In this document: positions 51,528 to 60,567 of the stretch, piece by piece
Layout of the letters: each line of letters opens with the position of its first letter
How positions within the stretch are numbered: the first letter of the stretch is position 1
NCBI RefSeq assembly: GCF_026262505.1
Contig: NC_067205.1
Location: 25,611,693-25,675,692 of the forward strand
Length of the DNA: 64,000 nucleotides
Direction: 5' to 3'
Source of the DNA: Trichomonas vaginalis G3
Taxonomy: Eukaryota > Parabasalia > Trichomonadida > Trichomonadidae
Translations under genes and position numbers: made by a program
The notes under the pieces: generated by a model
What the model was told of the DNA's origin: nothing
Seen by the model: only the letters and a program-made list of their open reading frames with translations
The model's database searches: none

Positions 51528-53168
51528 TTAAACATTTCTATTCATCAATATTTCATCATATGAACTTCTATACTGCGGTGGTGTACCTGTTGGATGATAT
51601 TTCAAACCTTCATCCGGTGTCCATGTCCAATATGTAGTCCTAGTAAACCAAACCTGAGGAGGATTTGTCACCTTTGAACAGTAAGTGTCATTTTCACCCT
51701 GAATGATTGGATAAGCTTTCACTTGTACTGTAACTTGTGAGTTGAAAGTTTCTAATCCATCAAAGAATATACCCGCTCCATCACGTTGAACTGGAATAGT
51801 GCATAAGAATGAAGTTTGGTCTTTCCATGTTCTAGCTAATGGCGTGCCATCATCTGCATTCAGTGGTCTAGTTAATGAGTCCTCGTATTCTTCCGTGCAT
51901 TCATTCACTCCATCTAAATCAGAAGCTTGAAGCATACGTGTAAAGAATATGTCACCCACTGTGGTCATCGCTTGATCGGGGAAGTTTCTGGAATCTATAG
52001 TGACCTGAAGACCTCGAAGCATTGGATTTTCTAAAACTGTTCTTTGCATTGCATTCTTCGGAAATGTTAACACAACATCTGTAACATTATGAAGAGCGTA
52101 TGAGAAATCTGAGCTAATACCTTCAGGAGTGATGCAACCTCCATTTAGTGAACGAACGTCAATATGTTGAGCTGGAATCATGAATGGATCTTCCTTACTG
52201 AATAAACGTGGTATTGCTTTAACTGATTCTTCAATTAAACCATATCCTGGTGTAATACATTTATCCTCTAAAACTTCCATCTTTGTGCATGAAATAATAA
52301 CGTCATCAACTGTTGCGTCAGCAGATGTGGTGGCTAAGCTTGTAATTAATTTGGCAGGAAGTCCGATTTGTTGGAATTTGCGATCATATTTATAAACATG
52401 ATTCATAATCTTTTCATAATTTTCATCAGTTATCTTTTCATAAACGTAATTTTGTAAATCAGCAACTCTTAACGGGTCAACCTGACAAAATACTAAAGTA
52501 TCCCTGAAAACATAATATTTAAGAATGATATCACCAAATGATTTAGGATAATCATCAAACGCCTGAAATGCTAACAAATCATTTACCGGAATAATCATAT
52601 CAAAAGTGATATCAACTTCTTCATTTGCTCTCTTGAAAACTTCTGAAGGATCAATATATTTACCACATACTGAGTTATCATATTTTTGAACATTATTATA
52701 TAACGAATGAACAAACTTTTTAACTTTCCTTTCTGATTTTGGTTTATATGTTGCAAATGCAAAAGATTCACGGGCGCAATCCATTTGAAGATAACCGGCA
52801 TCACCTCTTTCGGTTTCTACTTCTAATTGTTTAAAGCTTTGATTTGATGATTTGTAACCAACGAATAAACGCATACATTTAAAAGCGGCATCACATGTGA
52901 AAGCTTTATTTGAAACTAGAGTTGCTTTAACTTTGCGTTTAATATATGTGTCACCTAATTGGTTCACATCATGAGCCGGATTTGTAATTCTTAAATGAGT
53001 TTGTTTATCATCAAAATATGGAGCATCAGAGTCATAGCATGAACTTTCAAGTTCTCTATAATATCTTCTACCATCATTCTTTGCGAATATTTCATTTATC
53101 TTTTCGAATGAATGAAATACATTTCCATTAATTGGTTTAGTGTTTGGCACCAAATAGTTAGTCGTCAT
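51528..53168 (-). CDS. Polinton major capsid protein, double jelly-roll
   Basis: An intact 546-residue protein (MTTNYLVPNTKPINGNVFHS). It is beta-rich throughout, without enzyme motifs, and has the size and genomic position (next to the packaging ATPase) of the double jelly-roll major capsid protein of Polintons. Strand-like segments such as EVDITFDMIIPVNDLL and VQVKAYPIIQGEND are spread through two halves, matching two jelly rolls. The C-terminal part has an aromatic PPQVWFTRTTYWTWTPDEG. The assignment rests on length, position and general pattern; a structure prediction would settle it. The start is preceded by TTTTTTATTTATTAATAA. Intactness suggests recent activity or selection. Confidence 0.82.
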   Translation of the reverse strand: MTTNYLVPNTKPINGNVFHSFEKINEIFAKNDGRRYYRELESSCYDSDAPYFDDKQTHLRITNPAHDVNQLGDTYIKRKVKATLVSNKAFTCDAAFKCMRLFVGYKSSNQSFKQLEVETERGDAGYLQMDCARESFAFATYKPKSERKVKKFVHSLYNNVQKYDNSVCGKYIDPSEVFKRANEEVDITFDMIIPVNDLLAFQAFDDYPKSFGDIILKYYVFRDTLVFCQVDPLRVADLQNYVYEKITDENYEKIMNHVYKYDRKFQQIGLPAKLITSLATTSADATVDDVIISCTKMEVLEDKCITPGYGLIEESVKAIPRLFSKEDPFMIPAQHIDVRSLNGGCITPEGISSDFSYALHNVTDVVLTFPKNAMQRTVLENPMLRGLQVTIDSRNFPDQAMTTVGDIFFTRMLQASDLDGVNECTEEYEDSLTRPLNADDGTPLARTWKDQTSFLCTIPVQRDGAGIFFDGLETFNSQVTVQVKAYPIIQGENDTYCSKVTNPPQVWFTRTTYWTWTPDEGLKYHPTGTPPQYRSSYDEILMNRNV

Positions 53169-53237
53169 TTATTAATAAATAAAAAATCAAAATTAAAAGA
53201 TGGAAATGAATTTTTAATTTTAATGAAATAATCAACT

Positions 53238-53447
53238 ATGGCTGCAGGTATATTTAAGAAACTGTGGGATAGAGTAAAAAGAGGAGCGAGTAAAGTTTGG
53301 GAAACATTGAAGAAGGGAGCAAATTGGATATTTAAGAATAAAGAAGCAATTAGTGACGTTGCTGAATCAATAACGCCAAAAGCTGCCCCAATAAGAGAAA
53401 TTTTAAATAAAGGAGAAAAAGTTTATCAAAGACACAACCGATACTAA
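53238..53447 (+). CDS. Small amphipathic virion protein A, pVI-like
   Basis: A 69-residue protein beginning MAAGIFKKLWDRVKRGASKV. The first 45 residues form a strongly amphipathic, cationic helix, and the end is basic (KVYQRHNRY). Its first 12 residues match those of the convergent gene at 53718-53482 (MAAGFFKKLWDGIKK). Short amphipathic N-termini of this type are used by adenovirus protein VI and relatives to break membranes. A similar role in a Polinton virion is an inference. Confidence 0.6.
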   Translation: MAAGIFKKLWDRVKRGASKVWETLKKGANWIFKNKEAISDVAESITPKAAPIREILNKGEKVYQRHNRY

Positions 53448-53481
53448 GATAAAAATAATTTTAAAATAATTTATTTTTCCA

Positions 53482-53718
53482 CTATCTACCCCCTATTTTA
53501 TTAAGTATTCCTTCAGCTATTCCACCAATTGCGTTACCTGCTTGTGCTCCCATCACCGGATTACCTGCAGTAGTACCTAATACTCCACCTATGATAGTTC
53601 CTGCCGTTTTCGCTACTGGTGCCAAAAAGTTTGCAACAGGTTTAATAATCTTTTTATAAACCCAACCCGCAGCTTTCTTAATTCCATCCCATAATTTTTT
53701 AAAGAATCCTGCCGCCAT
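53482..53718 (-). CDS. Small amphipathic virion protein B, pVI/phospholipase-less type
   Basis: A 78-residue protein starting MAAGFFKKLWDGIKKAAGWV, followed by a glycine/alanine-rich hydrophobic stretch (VAKTAGTIIGGVLGTTAGNP, then GAQAGNAIGGIAEGIL). The first part is an amphipathic helix like that of the gene at 53238 and the second a membrane-inserting glycine-zipper type helix. The two genes converge with a 34-base gap and share their first residues, so they are likely paralogs that diverged in their tails. Membrane penetration or internal capsid function is inferred. Confidence 0.6.
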   Translation of the reverse strand: MAAGFFKKLWDGIKKAAGWVYKKIIKPVANFLAPVAKTAGTIIGGVLGTTAGNPVMGAQAGNAIGGIAEGILNKIGGR

Positions 53719-53784
53719 TTCTGATTTAATATTAATTAAAAAATATATTTCATCACTTATATTCTAATTTTTATTTAATGATAA

Positions 53785-54153
53785 ATGAAACCGATTTTAA
53801 AAATAAATGAGACAGAGGAGGAAGAAATAAGTGAAAGTGAAAATGTTCAACAAAAAATAAACGTTGTTAAACCAATTACTTAAATAAAAATTTTTTCATC
53901 TGTTGAAGAATTTAATGACTATTATGTCAATAATAAAAAATTATTTAAAGAATTGACAACGTGTAAATTGAATAAAATGTTTAAAGTTGATGGATTCAAA
54001 ATTTCAAAAATAAAAGGGGTGGTTAGTTTGAAATCTATTCCCCAATCAAGAATCACCTCATTAATGAAAATAGATGATTTAACAAAAAGAATAGAAGAGA
54101 TTGAAGAAAGAATGAATCAAATAATTGATTTCATAAATTCAAATAATCATTAG
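53785..54153 (+). pseudogene. Small coiled-coil Polinton protein with in-frame stop
   Basis: From the ATG at 53785 (MKPILKINETEEEEISESEN) the frame is open to 54153 except for one TAA at codon 33. After it come SSVEEFNDYYVNNKKLFKEL, LNKMFKVDGFKISKIKG and a C-terminal coiled coil DLTKRIEEIEERMNQIIDFI. The total would be 122 residues. The conserved second half can start at the ATG at 53953, giving 66 residues. The ATG at 53785 is preceded by the T-rich start motif typical of the element. Function unknown; the final coil could drive trimerisation. Confidence 0.55.
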
Positions 54154-54511
54154 TTTCTAATTTCTTTTTCTCGTTTATGAGGTCTTTGATTATGACTTTA
54201 TTGATTCCATTCAGGATTTAAACAATGTTTAATTAATCGCGGAATATCTGACATCATCTATATATAGCTTCTTTTATAAAAGATAAAAAAATAAATTATT
54301 TTAAAATTAATGTTAATTTTTTTAAAATGTGTTTAGTATATAATATTTCTTACTAATTTATTTATTAATGTCGCGCTTTCTTTCGAATTCATGACTTAAA
54401 AAACGTAAGAAAAATTTTTATATCATCTATATATAGAAGATGTGAAAATATACCTTCATCTATATATAGACGTAACATTAAAAGTCACACAACCCTTCCA
54501 CATATACTACT
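54151..54511. repeat. Polinton right terminal inverted repeat
   Basis: Bases 54207-54511 are the reverse complement of 31257-31561 with one difference found. Next to it 54151-54206 matches about 31668-31723, less perfectly. The 106-base block found in the left repeat between these parts is absent here. The right copy holds only the first codons of the terminal-repeat gene. Confidence 0.93.
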
Positions 54512-54517
54512 TTTCAA
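54512..54517. repeat. Target-site duplication TTTCAA, right copy
   Basis: TTTCAA directly follows the right terminus CATATACTACT and equals 31251-31256. Confidence 0.92.
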
Positions 54518-54566
54518 GTCGGTGAAGTGTAAGATTTTTTTATTTCTCCCATAGCACCATTATATA

Positions 54567-54722
54567 GGCGAAAATTGAAGAACTCCCATAATGTCCGCTC
54601 AACTCCAACATTGGCGCAATTGACATCAGAATTAAAAAGAGAAATGCTAGATTTCCTATCACTACATCAATTGTACAATATAGATCTATATTAAAATCGA
54701 AACTCCAAAAAACCGCGCCAAA
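54567..54722 (+). promoter_or_regulatory. Three E2F-like sites upstream of the coiled-coil gene
   Basis: GGCGAAAA at 54567-54574, TTGGCGCAA at 54611-54619 and GCGCCAAA at 54715-54722 all match the GCGC/GGCG-A/T-rich form of E2F/DP sites. They stand 90-240 bases before the ATG at 54810, in a short block that is richer in G+C than other intergenic DNA here. Binding is an inference from sequence alone. Confidence 0.35.
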
Positions 54723-54785
54723 ACTGAAAAAAAAGATGAGTGATGTAAAGAATTGAATCTACATGAAGCGGTTTTATTTACAAAT

Positions 54786-54791
54786 TCATTA
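54786..54791 (+). promoter_or_regulatory. Initiator-like element TCATTA
   Basis: TCATTA, 24 bases before the ATG at 54810, fits the TCA-pyrimidine-(T/A) Trichomonas initiator. Confidence 0.55.
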
Positions 54792-54809
54792 TTTATTTTA
54801 ATTCGTTAA

Positions 54810-57800
54810 ATGAGTGACCAGGAATCATTTGGAGACTTAAGTTTCCCTACATCCCCAAACAAGTCTGGGGCCACAGCAGATTCAGAGGCCTCAGCTAAGC
54901 AACAGCTTCAGAAAGTTTACAAGATTTTATCTACAAGCTTCTCACGCGAAGTACAGTCTGTTTCAGACGTTCAAGCCGTCATCAAAGCATTCGTCACCAA
55001 ATACCTCAAGACTAAAGACCAGTTAAAGGAGGCAACGGAAATGAATGACGAACTTACTTCACGTCTTCAGCAGAGCTTTGATCAAACTCAGCTTGATGAA
55101 GCCAACCAAGAGCAGCTCATGCAAACAGGTGAAGAACTCAACAAGAAACTTCGCCAATACAAGAAGAGAGTTTTAGCCCTTGAAGACCAATTACGCGAAC
55201 AACAAACAGCTAACGAGGAAGCCCAGACCCAAATCCGCGAGCTCAAACAAGCCCAAGACGATCTCAAGCGCGAGAAAACCAAATTAACCGAAGATCTTAC
55301 AAAAGCTCAACTTGCAGCCATCCAGAACCAGCCAGTTGTTCAGGAGACCGACCCAGTTGAGAAGACAGCCAAGCTCTTCGAAGAACTCGTCGCTGCTCAG
55401 GCATCAGAAATCGAAGATCTCGTTCACCAGAGAGACATCCTCATTGAGAACATCAGATCGCTCGATGGTGCCGTTCTCGATGCCGAGAAGATGCTCACAG
55501 AGTATGCGAACGAAAAGGCTGAAAGCGAGAAGATGAAGTCCGAATTAATCAAGAAGAACGAAGCACTTACAGACAAATTACCAACCCTCGCACAGGAAGT
55601 CGAGCAGCGCATCCCATGCGACTTACGTTCATCTCTTCCTCAGAATGGCTCTGATTCCGAAAAATTCATTTTGGCAACAATCGAAGCACTCGTACAGACA
55701 AGAGCTGTTCCTCAGCAGCCAGTCGTCGAAGAGAAGGAGGAGACAGTCGCTAAAAACAAGTACATCGCCTTACTTACCAGATTGGAAGACGCCGTCCGCT
55801 TCATCCAGTCAATTGCAAAGGCTGGCGACAAAGCAGGTGACATCTGTCCACTCGGCATCGACTCAGAAGTCAGGACACAGCTTCTTACACAGGCGGCGAG
55901 AATGGGCCACTTCGTCGACGAGAACCTTCTTGCTGTCGGCATAGAGAACCTTCCAAACCACATGTCCATCTTCGAGCCAGGCTCATTCGAGTCAACTGAG
56001 GCACAACTCAAAGAATTCTACAACTTCGTTACAGAGGAGCAGCTGAAGGAGTCTCCAGTGCGCGAACTCTTCGCCCTCTTCGCCTCTGTCTGCGAGGTAA
56101 ACAAGATGGTCATGAACTTCGCAGAGAACCAGAGAAACAAATCACACCAAACAGACAGAAATGTTGTAAACTCAGAAGCACTCAGAAACTTACAGCGCGA
56201 TAACTTCGACTTGGCTCAGTGGAAGGCAGTCAACCAGGAGAAGATAGAGGCTGCAACAGCTGTCTTGGCCAAACTCACTGAAGACGACGGAGAAACAGCA
56301 ATGGACGTGATGGCAAACAAACTCGCTCAGAAGTACGAAGACGCAGCGAAGGAAAACAAGGAACTGAAGGAGACAATCGAAAAACTCGAAAACGAGAAGA
56401 AGGAAATGGAAGAATCCAACCAAGTTTCAATGCAGGAAGCAACAGAACAGATCCAGACACGCGATATCTCTCTCCAAGAGGCAGAGAAGTCCAGATTGGA
56501 AGAGACACAGCAGTTGAATGAGAAAGTCTCTCAGCTCTCTCAGCAGAACCAGTCTCTGGCACAGAGATTCAAGGCAACGACAGAGGGACTCGAAGCAGCT
56601 CTCAGAGAGAAGACGGCCAAGCTGAAGAAGGCACTCCTCGCACAGACAGAGACAAAGAAGATGCTCGACCAGATCCAGGAGAGGACAAACGCAATTGTCT
56701 CTGAAAACGAGACATTGCACCAGCAGAACGCAGAGATGGAGGAAACACTCACTATTCAGAAGGAACAACTCGATGCTTTGGCTGAAAACGAGAAGAAGTT
56801 GAGAGATTCCAGAGAGGCACTAAAGAAGAGAATCGCAAATTACGAACAACAGAACTCTACAACTCTCCAGGACTTAAAGACAAGAAACGACGCCGTCCAA
56901 CAGAAGTATCAGGACACAATCACAAACTTAGAGAAAGAAATACAAGATCTCAAGGCAGCGACAGAGCAGCTCAAGGAAGAGAACGAGTCAGGAAAGAAGG
57001 AGCGCCAGGAACTCCAGCAGACAATCACAAACCTCAGAGTATCAGAAAGATCACTCAACCTCAAACTCAAGACATTGCAAGAGCGCCAGGCACTGGAGAA
57101 ATCAGCTGCTGAAGCCAGAAACAACACGTACATGATCTCCCTCAAGGCACAGGCAGGAAGACAGATCGACGAGGCCAAGGCACAGTTGGAGCAGACGAGA
57201 CAGGCGATCACAAAGATTCTGCAGAACCAGTTCGGAGAGCAGTTAGAAGAAGACGCTTCATTCAACGACTTGTTCAACAGACTGGACAGAAGACTGCAGA
57301 TGTACACATCAGACAAGAGAATTCTCGCAGACGCAATCAAACTCCGCGGCGACCTCAAACTGGCAGCGAATGTCACTCTTTCAGAGGCATGGGCCAGCGA
57401 GGTTCAGTCGAAGAACAACGCAGAGACAGCTGTTGCGAGAATCACAAAGGAAAGAAGAATAATCGAGAACGAACTCACAAATCTGAAGAGATCCACAGAG
57501 AAGATGTCACAGGACGCGAAACAAGCAGCAGAGTGGGAGAACTGGGGCAGATCTCTCTTCAAACAGGTCAATGAGTCATCTGCAGAGATCCCTGTTCAAG
57601 AACTCAGATTCAAACTCTCTGAAGATGTTCTTGCAGCAATCAAGGACAGATCAACACTGAAGAGACTGGACACATTGAGACAGCAGAAGAAGGTTCTCAA
57701 GAATCCTGCTCTTCAGGAACCAATCAAGACAAACCAGGAATTGTCTATCAGATCTATAATGTGCATCTTGATCTTCGCACAGAGAATTAACGGCGGACCA

Positions 57801-57842
57801 GGAAACCTTACTCCAATCTCGATTTCACCAAGAAAAGATTAA
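54810..57842 (+). CDS. Large coiled-coil protein, 1010 residues
   Basis: An intact protein starting MSDQESFGDLSFPTSPNKSG. A short disordered N-terminus is followed by about 900 residues of near-continuous coiled coil, broken at about 270-440 by a less charged region (for example PLGIDSEVRTQLLTQAARMG) that may be globular. It lacks a membrane span and ends ISISPRKD. The coding DNA is much richer in G+C at third positions than the neighbouring element, typical of a well expressed host gene. A structural role at the cytoskeleton, basal body, Golgi or kinetochore is possible; none can be picked from sequence. The Polinton inserted 299 bases upstream of its ATG and left the initiator-like site in place. 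Confidence 0.88.
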   Translation: MSDQESFGDLSFPTSPNKSGATADSEASAKQQLQKVYKILSTSFSREVQSVSDVQAVIKAFVTKYLKTKDQLKEATEMNDELTSRLQQSFDQTQLDEANQEQLMQTGEELNKKLRQYKKRVLALEDQLREQQTANEEAQTQIRELKQAQDDLKREKTKLTEDLTKAQLAAIQNQPVVQETDPVEKTAKLFEELVAAQASEIEDLVHQRDILIENIRSLDGAVLDAEKMLTEYANEKAESEKMKSELIKKNEALTDKLPTLAQEVEQRIPCDLRSSLPQNGSDSEKFILATIEALVQTRAVPQQPVVEEKEETVAKNKYIALLTRLEDAVRFIQSIAKAGDKAGDICPLGIDSEVRTQLLTQAARMGHFVDENLLAVGIENLPNHMSIFEPGSFESTEAQLKEFYNFVTEEQLKESPVRELFALFASVCEVNKMVMNFAENQRNKSHQTDRNVVNSEALRNLQRDNFDLAQWKAVNQEKIEAATAVLAKLTEDDGETAMDVMANKLAQKYEDAAKENKELKETIEKLENEKKEMEESNQVSMQEATEQIQTRDISLQEAEKSRLEETQQLNEKVSQLSQQNQSLAQRFKATTEGLEAALREKTAKLKKALLAQTETKKMLDQIQERTNAIVSENETLHQQNAEMEETLTIQKEQLDALAENEKKLRDSREALKKRIANYEQQNSTTLQDLKTRNDAVQQKYQDTITNLEKEIQDLKAATEQLKEENESGKKERQELQQTITNLRVSERSLNLKLKTLQERQALEKSAAEARNNTYMISLKAQAGRQIDEAKAQLEQTRQAITKILQNQFGEQLEEDASFNDLFNRLDRRLQMYTSDKRILADAIKLRGDLKLAANVTLSEAWASEVQSKNNAETAVARITKERRIIENELTNLKRSTEKMSQDAKQAAEWENWGRSLFKQVNESSAEIPVQELRFKLSEDVLAAIKDRSTLKRLDTLRQQKKVLKNPALQEPIKTNQELSIRSIMCILIFAQRINGGPGNLTPISISPRKD

Positions 57843-57911
57843 TTGTTTTCAGAAATATATATTTCTTTTTTTTATATTAAAAATACTGATTTTTTTTATA
57901 AGTACAATTTT

Positions 57912-58919
57912 TTAAATAAAAGAAAAATTTATTGCTTGGTGAATTGAACAATTGTAAATTAATTTTGCAATGCTTTTGATACCTTTTGGTTTAGCAATGA
58001 CATTGATATGGAGATTTTGTTCTTCAGAAATAGTTTGACATGATTCTGGCATCAAATGCTTTAATCCTAAGTCAAAAGAACTTGTTTGACCTGGAATTTC
58101 TTGATTCCCCATATAATCAGTATATTCATATTTATTATCTGCAAAATAACAATCAACAATTATTGGGACTTGTAAAAAAAGACCAGGCCCTTTGTTTTCG
58201 AGGAAACAGCAATTAGAAAATTTAACTGTTTCCATACAAAAGATCACTAAATTTGGACTCTCTAGTTTCATAAAATTGCATTTAGAAATTTCAACGGCAT
58301 CATCACTATAGAAAGGCCAATTAATAATTCCTGTGCAATTAAAAGCTGTTGTTAAATTCAATATTACAGTTGAGTCGTGCACGGCAATTGTAGTTTCATA
58401 GTTTCCCATATTAAATGATGAATTGATGTTACTTGCTTGAATATCTCCACCTTTATTGAAAATTGTGTATCCAGCTCCAGGAGTCCATGAAGTTCTGACA
58501 CATGAAGATACAGATGATTCAAATATGTAATTCTTATCATTCGGATTTGAAGCTTCTGTATATGAATAAAATCCTTCATTCACAGAAAAAGAATAAAAAC
58601 AGCAAATCTTAATTTGAATACATTGACCATATACTAGTACAGATCCACCCTTTTCAGTAGAGCTGTTATTATAGAATGAACATGAAATGAGAAGAACCTT
58701 GCTTTGACTCTTGAGTGAAATGACTCCACTAGGCTTGTGAAATGAAAATACCGTATTGTGTACATAGTAATTGCCATCAACTGTGACTGTTTCGTTTTTT
58801 GATTTATCTTGGAAAGAATTATCATTATAATATTCATAAAAACTAAAAAACAATGATAATTTGTACTGCAATGCTGCAATACTGATAGATATAACTCCCA
58901 ACTCATAACATTTTTCATA
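57912..58919 (-). pseudogene. Beta-helix surface-type protein, copy 1, no in-frame ATG
   Basis: The frame is open from just after a TAA at 58922 to 57912, about 335 codons. It has repeated short beta-strand units with conserved N, S and C (LLISCSFYNNSSTEKGGSVL, KICCFYSFSVNEGFYSY, VKFSNCCFLENKGPGLFL). This is the parallel beta-helix pattern of Trichomonas surface proteins related to chlamydial polymorphic membrane proteins. It lacks an in-frame ATG at its start; an ATG at 58918 lies in another frame. No signal peptide and no C-terminal membrane span are found, unlike full members. It is read as a 5'-truncated or frameshifted family copy, though use of a one-base shift near 58850 cannot be excluded. 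The second copy lies directly upstream. Confidence 0.6.
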
Positions 58920-59166
58920 TTATCGCAATAAAATCGTCGATAAATTTTTCAAGTTATAAACCTTAAAATGGTTGAATAAGTATTCAATTTTGAAAGTGTT
59001 TATCATAAAATTTCTGATCCGAATCTGGTATGTGGTTTTATTTCTCACAATTTTATAGGCATATATTATGCAGTTTTTGAAATTAATAACATGCTTAATA
59101 TGCCAATTCATAATCAAATGTCAAACAAAAAACCATTAATGAGATATAGCTGCTTTTTATTATTAT

Positions 59167-60150
59167 TCAAAAAGTAAGAAAAGAATAATTCATTGCATGG
59201 AGAGATGAAGCACAACGTATTAATTTTGCAATGGTTTTAATACCTTTGGCTATTCCGATAATTTTGTTTTCCTCATTTTGCTCTTGAAGTCCATTTTCGC
59301 ATGATTCTGGTAATAATAAATGTTTTAAATTTAAATCAAATTCATCTGCTTGGGAATAACTTACTTCTGGATAATAGAAACAAGTGTATGTTACTTGATT
59401 ATCTGCAAAATAGCAATCTGTAACATATGAATTAAACATGAATATTCCCGATCCTATATTTTCAATAAAACAACATTTATTAAAAATATTTTCACCATCA
59501 CAAATAATCTCATTATATGATTTGTTTCTTTTAAAAATGCAACGATTAACATCAAAATCACCAAGTAGAAAAATAGGACCAGCGTTAGGGGAACTACAAT
59601 TAAATATTGTGGATTCATTTAATTTTCCTTTTCCAGTGTTTCCATATAAACAAAATGCAGAATATGCTTGAGAAGAATGGTGCGATGAATTGATGTTATT
59701 TACCTGCATATCTCCAAAGTTCATATAAACAGTACCAGATAGTCCATTACATAAAACAATTGATGATTCAAATAAGTAATTCTTCCCATTAGAATTCTCA
59801 GTTGCTTGTGAATAAGAATAACTTCCTTTATCTGAAGTAACAGAGTGAGAGCAGCATACTTTAATTTGAATGCATTCTCCATAGACTATGACAGATCCAC
59901 CATTTCTTGAGGAGCTGTTGTTGTAGAATGAACATGAATTAATAAGTAATCTACTTTCACTTTGGAGCGAAATAACACCATTTTGTTTATGAAATGAAAA
60001 AACTGTATTATGTGCTGAATAATCACCAATTCCTGTGATTGTTTCGTTTTTTGCTCTATCCTCAAAAGTATTATCATTAAAATATTCGTAAAAACTGTAT
60101 AACAGTGATAAATCGATATATGTTGCTGCAATATCGATTGATATAATCTT
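59167..60150 (-). pseudogene. Beta-helix surface-type protein, copy 2, no in-frame ATG
   Basis: A tandem paralog of the preceding copy. The frame is open from a TAA at 60153-60151 to 59167, about 327 codons, and the first in-frame ATG is at 59724, far inside. Shared blocks are SFYEYFNDNTF, NTVFSFHKQNGVISLQSES, CSFYNNSSSRNGGSVIVYGE, KNYLFESS and, near the end, LPESCENGLQEQN and KGIKTIAKLIRCA. As in copy 1, an ATG stands in another frame just upstream (60170), with similar first codons. A shared defect in both copies suggests the duplication happened after it. Gene-free DNA 58923-59166 separates them. Surface exposure is inferred from the family. Confidence 0.6.
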
Positions 60151-60170
60151 TTAGACATATTTTTATTCAT

Positions 60171-60567
60171 TATATTCTGATAAAATTGAAGATTAATTTC
60201 AAGTCAAAATCTTTTATGTGGTTGAATTGATATTCAATTTTGAATGGAAAACTTTTTTTTGAATCAACGTTTTCAAAACACTTTTTGTTTTGTTTTCAAA
60301 TTTAAATAATCAAATTTTAATTGTCAGTAAGATACTAATAAATTTTTAATAACGAAATACTCTTTTTCGAAGAGATGGAATTTTTTAATTGATTGAATAT
60401 TATGGTAGCATCTAAGTATCATTGTCTCCCTTTTTGCTGTTTCAGAGTTCAAAAAATATATCCAGCAGAAGACGAAAGGACCTCTTAACATATAATCCTA
60501 TTCAAAGAAAACTTTCTATATGAATAATATCAATTAATTTAAATATATAAGAATAATGTTTTATTAT
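60171..60567. other. AT-rich intergenic region
   Basis: A 397-base stretch between the second surface-type copy and the ankyrin gene's 3' end. It probably holds decayed 5' sequence of the surface-type copy. No gene is seen. Confidence 0.5.

Larger units (their letters stand above)
31257..54511. mobile_element. Polinton/Maverick DNA transposon, 23.3 kb
   Basis: The element begins AGTAGTATATG and ends CATATACTACT, with the AG...CT termini expected of Polintons and a 6-bp target duplication. It carries protein-primed PolB, a retroviral-type integrase, an FtsK/HerA-like packaging ATPase and a double-jelly-roll major capsid protein, the defining Polinton set, plus accessory genes. The genes lie in two blocks: mostly plus strand from 31.5 to 43.4 kb and mostly minus strand from 53.7 back to 43.8 kb. 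PolB and the ATPase are frameshifted, so this copy is probably not autonomous, although the integrase and capsid genes are open. A 1.3-kb mariner sits inside it. Without the mariner it is about 21.95 kb. Inserted DNA is richer in A+T in codon use than the host genes on both sides. Confidence 0.95.

Noticed and set aside
55088-57376. Frames on both strands within the large coiled-coil gene
   Set aside because: Shadows caused by high G+C third positions and few stops in the other frames.
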